Of a stretch of 11,612 nt of DNA, positions 8,599 to 11,612 are shown piece by piece. Both the position numbers and the translations under genes were made by a program. Source of the DNA: Streptomycetaceae bacterium (GTDB taxonomy: Bacteria; Actinomycetota; Actinomycetes; Nanopelagicales; Nanopelagicaceae); the NCBI GenBank assembly GCA_027488165.1, contig JAIYCF010000057.1:1-11612 (forward strand), written 5' to 3'. A model generated the notes under the pieces. It was not told the origin of the DNA. It searched no databases and saw only the letters and a program-made list of their open reading frames with translations. Every line of letters starts with the position of its first letter. Position 1 is the first letter of the stretch.

Positions 8599-10335
8599 GT
8601 GAAAAAACAGATTAGATTTTTTGTAATTGTGATGGTTGCGGTGACTACCGCTACCTCGTCTTATGGCGCGGAAACTCTTGCTACCGATCCACTAGAAATT
8701 ATGGATAAATCAAGGCCGGCTTCAGGAGCAAGAGGTTTGGTATTTGTAGAAAACTCGCGGGGAGGAGCGTCAATTGGTTACATTCGTTATTCGCATATTC
8801 CAGTATTTGAGCGAGATGGAAGTATCAAGGGAAAGTATTGGGATTGGAAAAAGTGCGATGGCTGGAACGATTCAAATTGTCCGGTGAAGGAAGGGTTTGC
8901 TCTTGAGGGCCGTGTTGTCCTCGGCACCTGTATAGATTCTCAAGAATTAGGGTGCATAGATTCATTTAAAGTTTTTAACTCTTTCGGAGCCGGAAAGAAG
9001 TTAACGTACGTTGGCAAAGCTTTTGCGGGGGCAGTTGATTTACCCGAGGCTCCGAATCTTGGAATTCCTCGATCCTCATCGCCGCCAATATATGCCGACG
9101 AGCAAGGGGCGCTTTTTGTTGTTCGCGCTGGCTTCGGAATTAGCATTTCAGGAGTATCTCCCACGAGTTACAAGCTCGATGTAGATGTCACGCAAGTTAT
9201 TCGCACTAATAACTCTTCCTTAACTGCACCTAAAGTTGAGAACCCAAAAGAGAATCGAACGGGATTGGGAATTGTCTATGTAAATCCTGCTCCAAGCGGT
9301 TGTGTTGTGACTGATGCGGGTATTTGTTACAAGGCAATTAATCCGGAGAGCGAGAACAAGTACACAGTCTCGGTCAGAGTACCAAGAGCTGTTAGTGGCT
9401 GGTTACGCGGGCGAGTGGCAGATGCAAACTTCGATGTTGCAAACGCTAACGATAAATCGCAATTGATTACAGTTACTGCAAAATCAGTCAAACTACCCAT
9501 CGCAGGTGGCTGGGTTAACTACAACGATTTGCCGAGTGGTTTTATTGAAAAGGTTTGGCCATCTGGCGGTTATGACCCAAGTCCAAGCGCTTCCTATTAT
9601 CTGTTAGCAGATCCATCTCAAGGAGACCGCGGACTTGAGGAATATTCTGCGTGGAGTCCTTACCTAAAAGAAAAAGCCTTGACCACGGTATCGAACTGGT
9701 CTTTCGGGACAAATTTGTCGGGTTCAGATCAATCATGTTTAAAAGTGCCAGGTGAGATTTCAGGCTTTGTTGCATCTAATGCCTCGGTTTATTCAAGTAA
9801 GCCACCGCAGTGGGATGCAGCTACTTCCTCACTGACATACAAAGTTGCGGCGCCGCATCTCGATGAATCAGGTAATGTGAATAGTGGTAATTACACCTTG
9901 GCAATGCCCTTAACTTCCATTAAATGCTTGTATGGCCAGAGTAATTTGCCGCCGAGTGCAACAGTTTCAGTTGTTTATGGAAATGAGATAACGACTGTCG
10001 CAACGGTTTCACTTAAATCAGATTCTGGATGGGTCTTCTTCTCTGCAAATGGCTTTCACTTTTCTGCACCAAGCATTGTCGTGAAGTTTAATTCTTCAGG
10101 TTCAACACCTACTCCCGCTGCTTCGAATAGCCCTGTTCCAGTCGCTAGTTCAAAGCCAGCGATTGAGACTGCGCCTATTCCGACAGCTACGCCTTCTTCA
10201 ACTCCAAAACCTCAAGCCCCAGTGGCTACTAAGGTGATTTGGTGCGCCAAAGGGAACGCCAAGCGGAAAGTCACGGCCGTTAAGCCGGTCTGCCCCAAGG
10301 GCTTCAAAAAGATCGCAGATCCATTAGCTCGCTGA
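8599..10335 (+). CDS. Secreted ten-cysteine paralogue, copy 6 (diverged)
   Basis: A 578-aa, most diverged member of the secreted family, separated from the others by the DUF4436-type gene. Signal peptide MKKQIRFFVIVMVAV with likely cleavage near SYG-A (21-24). The ten-cysteine plan is intact: C86/C94, C111/C119, C235/C243, C380/C443 and C549/C565. GWLRGR (267-272) replaces GWLHGR, and AWSPYLKEK replaces the WLPVIGDK segment. The linker (about 500-545) is roughly twice as long as in other copies and rich in Pro, Thr, Ser and Ala. The tail is altered (IWCAKGN at its start) and continues past the lysines as IADPLAR instead of stopping at KKK. The GTG start is supported by AAGGGA (8587-8592) six bases upstream. 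This is the only copy with its own well-spaced ribosome-binding site. Function is unknown. Confidence 0.88.
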   Translation: MKKQIRFFVIVMVAVTTATSSYGAETLATDPLEIMDKSRPASGARGLVFVENSRGGASIGYIRYSHIPVFERDGSIKGKYWDWKKCDGWNDSNCPVKEGFALEGRVVLGTCIDSQELGCIDSFKVFNSFGAGKKLTYVGKAFAGAVDLPEAPNLGIPRSSSPPIYADEQGALFVVRAGFGISISGVSPTSYKLDVDVTQVIRTNNSSLTAPKVENPKENRTGLGIVYVNPAPSGCVVTDAGICYKAINPESENKYTVSVRVPRAVSGWLRGRVADANFDVANANDKSQLITVTAKSVKLPIAGGWVNYNDLPSGFIEKVWPSGGYDPSPSASYYLLADPSQGDRGLEEYSAWSPYLKEKALTTVSNWSFGTNLSGSDQSCLKVPGEISGFVASNASVYSSKPPQWDAATSSLTYKVAAPHLDESGNVNSGNYTLAMPLTSIKCLYGQSNLPPSATVSVVYGNEITTVATVSLKSDSGWVFFSANGFHFSAPSIVVKFNSSGSTPTPAASNSPVPVASSKPAIETAPIPTATPSSTPKPQAPVATKVIWCAKGNAKRKVTAVKPVCPKGFKKIADPLAR

Positions 10336-10385
10336 GCGGGCAATTCCTGCGTGTCTAGGGGGTCCAATAGGGGCGATTTAGCCAA

Positions 10386-10416
10386 TTTCCCTTTATAAGG
10401 GGGCAGCCTTTAGACT
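10386..10416 (+). promoter_or_regulatory. Candidate infA operon promoter
   Basis: TAGACT at 10411-10416 fits the actinobacterial TANNNT -10 pattern. Upstream, TTTCCC (10386-10391) or TTCCCT (10387-10392) could act as a weak -35 with a 19- or 18-base spacer. Transcription would start near 10422-10424, giving an infA leader of about 90 bases. A dyad (CCCTT/AAGGG, 10389-10401) lies across the spacer and could be an operator, but that is speculative. The -35 is poor, so confidence rests mostly on the -10 and on the location. Confidence 0.4.
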
Positions 10417-10421
10417 GCACC

Positions 10422-10452
10422 TTCGCGCCTAGCGAAAATCCTGAGGGTTTTT
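10422..10452 (+). terminator. Hairpin pair with T-run in the infA leader (attenuator-like)
   Basis: Two small stems follow each other: TTCGC/GCGAA (10422-10426 with 10432-10436), then a 7-bp stem pairing AAAATCC (10435-10441) with GGGTTTT (10445-10451) around a TGA loop, including one T-G pair. Five T residues run from 10448 to 10452. The two stems share two bases, so they compete at the edge. This could be a weak terminator for the upstream operon or an attenuator just inside the infA transcript. The short, AT-rich stem limits confidence. Confidence 0.3.
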
Positions 10453-10513
10453 GGTGGGTGCAACCGCGCTCGCAAACGGGCGTGGGTTCAATTTGAAACA
10501 GAAGTGGGTGTTA

Positions 10514-10735
10514 GTGGCTAGCAAAGATGGCGCCATCGAGATCGAAGGTTCCGTTGCAGAAGCTTTACCTAACGCAATGTTTCGCGTTGAACTAACTAAT
10601 GGGCACAAAATTCTTGCGCACATCAGCGGCAAGATGCGAAAGAACTACATTCGCATCCTTCCTGGTGATCGTGTGATCGTAGAACTAAGTCCATATGACC
10701 TCACCCGAGGTCGAATTATTTACCGTTACAAGTAA
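10514..10735 (+). CDS. infA: Translation initiation factor IF-1
   Basis: IF-1 is a small OB-fold protein that binds the ribosomal A site on the 30S subunit and helps IF-2 and IF-3 select the initiator tRNA and start codon. The 73-aa product (ASKDGAIEIEG near the N-terminus, LPNAMFRVEL, GHKILAHISGKMRKNYIRI, SPYDLTRGRI) is almost a full-length match to the family by eye. The GTG at 10514 is chosen because it gives the canonical length. The frame is open 21 codons further up to a TTG at 10451, but those residues have no family counterpart and overlap the leader hairpins. No strong Shine-Dalgarno is visible. It heads the infA-rpmJ-rpsM-rpsK run, and rpmJ follows after 19 bases. Confidence 0.97.
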   Translation: MASKDGAIEIEGSVAEALPNAMFRVELTNGHKILAHISGKMRKNYIRILPGDRVIVELSPYDLTRGRIIYRYK

Positions 10736-10754
10736 CGAAGACTGGAGCAAGATC

Positions 10755-10868
10755 ATGAAGGTTAATCCAAGCGTTAAGAAGATTTGCGATAAGTGCAAAG
10801 TCATTCGCCGCAAGGGTCGCGTCATGGTCATTTGCGAAAACCTCCGTCACAAGCAACGCCAGGGCTAG
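10755..10868 (+). CDS. rpmJ: Ribosomal protein L36 (bL36), zinc-binding form
   Basis: A 37-aa protein of the large ribosomal subunit. It starts MKVNPSVKKICDKCKVIRR and ends RHKQRQG. C11, C14, C27 and H32 form the zinc-ribbon ligand set, so this is the zinc-containing form rather than the cysteine-free paralogue used by some bacteria under zinc limitation. The length is exactly typical. GGAG at 10744-10747, seven bases before the ATG, is a good ribosome-binding site. It lies 19 bases after infA and is separated from rpsM by a 148-base structured gap. Confidence 0.97.
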   Translation: MKVNPSVKKICDKCKVIRRKGRVMVICENLRHKQRQG

Positions 10869-11016
10869 TCACTAAGTAACTAGTTCTACAACTTAATAAA
10901 TACGCGTGGTGCAACTAAGTAAGTAATTACTTAGAACTCTCGGACCGGTAGGCCGGGACTCAACTCAAGTTGAGAAGCACTGCGGAGGACCTCCGGATTA
11001 CAGATCGGTTGATTAA
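10869..11016 (+). promoter_or_regulatory. Structured rpmJ-rpsM gap, candidate ribosomal-protein leader
   Basis: Four hairpins follow one another between rpmJ and rpsM. (1) CTAAGTAA (10915-10922) with TTACTTAG (10927-10934), eight pairs around a GTAA (GNRA-type) loop. (2) CTCGG (10939-10943) with CCGGG (10953-10957), one T-G pair, or alternatively CCGG with CCGG inside it. (3) CTCAAC (10959-10964) with GTTGAG (10969-10974) around TCAA. (4) CGGAG (10983-10987) with CTCCG (10991-10995) around GAC. A second CTAAGTAA at 10872-10879 could also pair with TTACTTAG, giving an alternative fold. None is followed by a T-run, so these are not simple terminators. In Escherichia coli, S4 represses the rpsM operon through a leader at this position; an analogous role here is inference. 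Confidence 0.5.
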
Positions 11017-11394
11017 ATGGCACGTCTTGTTGGTGTCGATCTACCGCGCGAAAAGCGCGTGGAAATCGCACTCACCTATATCTTCGGAATGGGTTTAACT
11101 CGTTCTCATGCAACTCTCGCGGCAACTGGGATTTCTCCAGATACACGCGTTAAGGATTTGCAAGAATCAGAACTCGCACAGCTTCGTGAATACATCGAAG
11201 CTAACTACAAGATTGAGGGCGATCTTCGCCGCGAAATCGCTGGCGACATTCGTCGTAAAGTTGAAATTCAGAGCTACCAAGGTATCCGTCACCGCAAGGG
11301 ACTTCCTGTACGTGGTCAGCGCACACATACAAACGCTCGTACTCGTAAGGGTCCTCGTAAAGCAATTGCTGGTAAGAAGAAGGTGACTAAGTAA
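11017..11394 (+). CDS. rpsM: Ribosomal protein S13 (uS13)
   Basis: S13 lies in the head of the 30S subunit, where it contacts the P-site tRNA and takes part in bridges to the 50S subunit. The 125-aa product is full length: MARLVGVDLPREKRVEIALTY at the start corresponds to the helix-two-turns-helix region of the family (GMGLTRSHA, GISPDTRVKDL), then RREIAGDIRRK, and a basic C-terminal extension with GLPVRGQRTHTNARTRKG that contacts tRNA. The ATG is unambiguous by family alignment, although no clear Shine-Dalgarno lies within 15 bases; the GGAGG at 10984-10988 is 28 bases away and buried in a hairpin. Its stop overlaps the rpsK start by one base. Confidence 0.98.
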   Translation: MARLVGVDLPREKRVEIALTYIFGMGLTRSHATLAATGISPDTRVKDLQESELAQLREYIEANYKIEGDLRREIAGDIRRKVEIQSYQGIRHRKGLPVRGQRTHTNARTRKGPRKAIAGKKKVTK

Positions 11395-11612
11395 TGGCCG
11401 CTCCTAAATCTAAGACTGCTGCTCCTGCAAAGGGCAAAGTCAAGACACGTAAAAAAGAGAAGAAGAACATTGCTGTTGGTAAGGCGTTCATTAAGAGCAC
11501 TTTCAACAACACCATCATCTCTATCACCGACCCAACCGGCGCTGTTATCTCTTGGTCATCATCTGGCCAGGTTGGTTTCAAGGGCTCACGTAAGTCAACT
11601 CCATTCGCAGCA
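11394..11612 (+). CDS. rpsK: Ribosomal protein S11 (uS11), 3' partial
   Basis: S11 sits on the platform of the 30S subunit and helps shape the mRNA exit region. Only the first 73 codons are in the window; the frame runs off the right edge. The start MAAPKSKTAAPAKGK is the Ala/Lys-rich leader usual in actinobacteria, followed by the family core (IKSTFNNTI, ITDPTGAVISW, SGQVGFKGSRKSTPFAA). The ATG shares one base with the rpsM stop (TAATG), and AAGGTG at 11380-11385 inside rpsM gives an eight-base spacing, so the two are translationally linked. By the usual gene order rpsD and rpoA should follow. Confidence 0.97.
   Translation, partial: MAAPKSKTAAPAKGKVKTRKKEKKNIAVGKAFIKSTFNNTIISITDPTGAVISWSSSGQVGFKGSRKSTPFAA

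Larger units (their letters stand above)
10336..10513 (+). promoter_or_regulatory. infA upstream region
   Basis: A 178-base gap between the last secreted paralogue and infA, with no coding sequence I can support. In order it holds a G-rich stretch (10353-10375), a short dyad with arms CCCTT and AAGGG (10389-10401), a TAGACT -10-like box (10411-10416), two small hairpins (10422-10451) and about 60 bases of apparent leader. No strong intrinsic terminator follows the secreted-protein gene: GCTC/GAGC at 10327-10337 is only a 4-bp stem without a T-run. Some read-through into infA is therefore possible. Confidence 0.5.

Noticed and set aside
10416..10462. Outer stem TGCACC/GGTGCA closing the infA leader hairpins
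   Set aside because: The first arm overlaps the last base of the TAGACT box and would lie upstream of the predicted transcription start, so it would not be in the RNA.
10451..10513. TTG-initiated N-terminal extension of infA
   Set aside because: The 21 added residues have no counterpart in IF-1, and the GTG at 10514 gives the canonical 73 aa.
10889..10902. AT-rich -10-like sequence (TTAATAAAT) in the rpmJ-rpsM gap
   Set aside because: No convincing -35 partner was seen, and the segment lies within the candidate structured leader; low-complexity AT content explains it.
10984..10988. GGAGG as the rpsM ribosome-binding site
   Set aside because: It is 28 bases upstream of the ATG, too far for a Shine-Dalgarno, and it is paired inside a hairpin.

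Overview
The window looks like chromosome of a low- to mid-GC actinobacterium. The best guess is the freshwater acI lineage (Nanopelagicales, Planktophila-like). The ribosomal proteins InfA, RpmJ, RpsM and RpsK are of actinobacterial type. The secreted proteins end in a short Cys/Lys-rich tail that I recall from genomes of that lineage; I could not check this here. Every gene I can support is on the + strand.

Left and centre (1-7580): five tandem paralogues of one large secreted protein family, the first cut by the window edge. The four complete ones are 558-584 aa and share one plan: Sec signal peptide, three C-x7-C-type cysteine pairs, a GW(L/F)HGR-like motif, a well conserved C-terminal domain with two cysteines 62-64 residues apart, a Pro/Ser/Ala/Thr linker, and a basic tail with a C-x15-C pair. 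Three successive junctions are 4-base ATGA overlaps, so translation is probably coupled. One start is revised here: the fourth paralogue begins at 4111, not 4087.

7589-8560 encodes a four-helix membrane protein of DUF4436 type, 8 bases after the fifth paralogue. A sixth, more diverged paralogue follows at 8599-10335. The run from 1 to 10335 reads as one operon or nearly so, devoted to a cell-surface or secreted system of unknown function.

Right (10336-11612): a 178-base promoter/leader region leads into infA (GTG start at 10514, giving the canonical 73 aa), then rpmJ (37 aa, zinc-binding type, found by eye), a 148-base gap holding four consecutive hairpins, then rpsM and the first 73 codons of rpsK. 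In many actinobacteria adk and map lie upstream of infA; here the surface-protein cluster abuts it. The two most interesting signals are the tandem ten-cysteine surface-protein array and the structured rpmJ-rpsM gap, a candidate ribosomal-protein leader.
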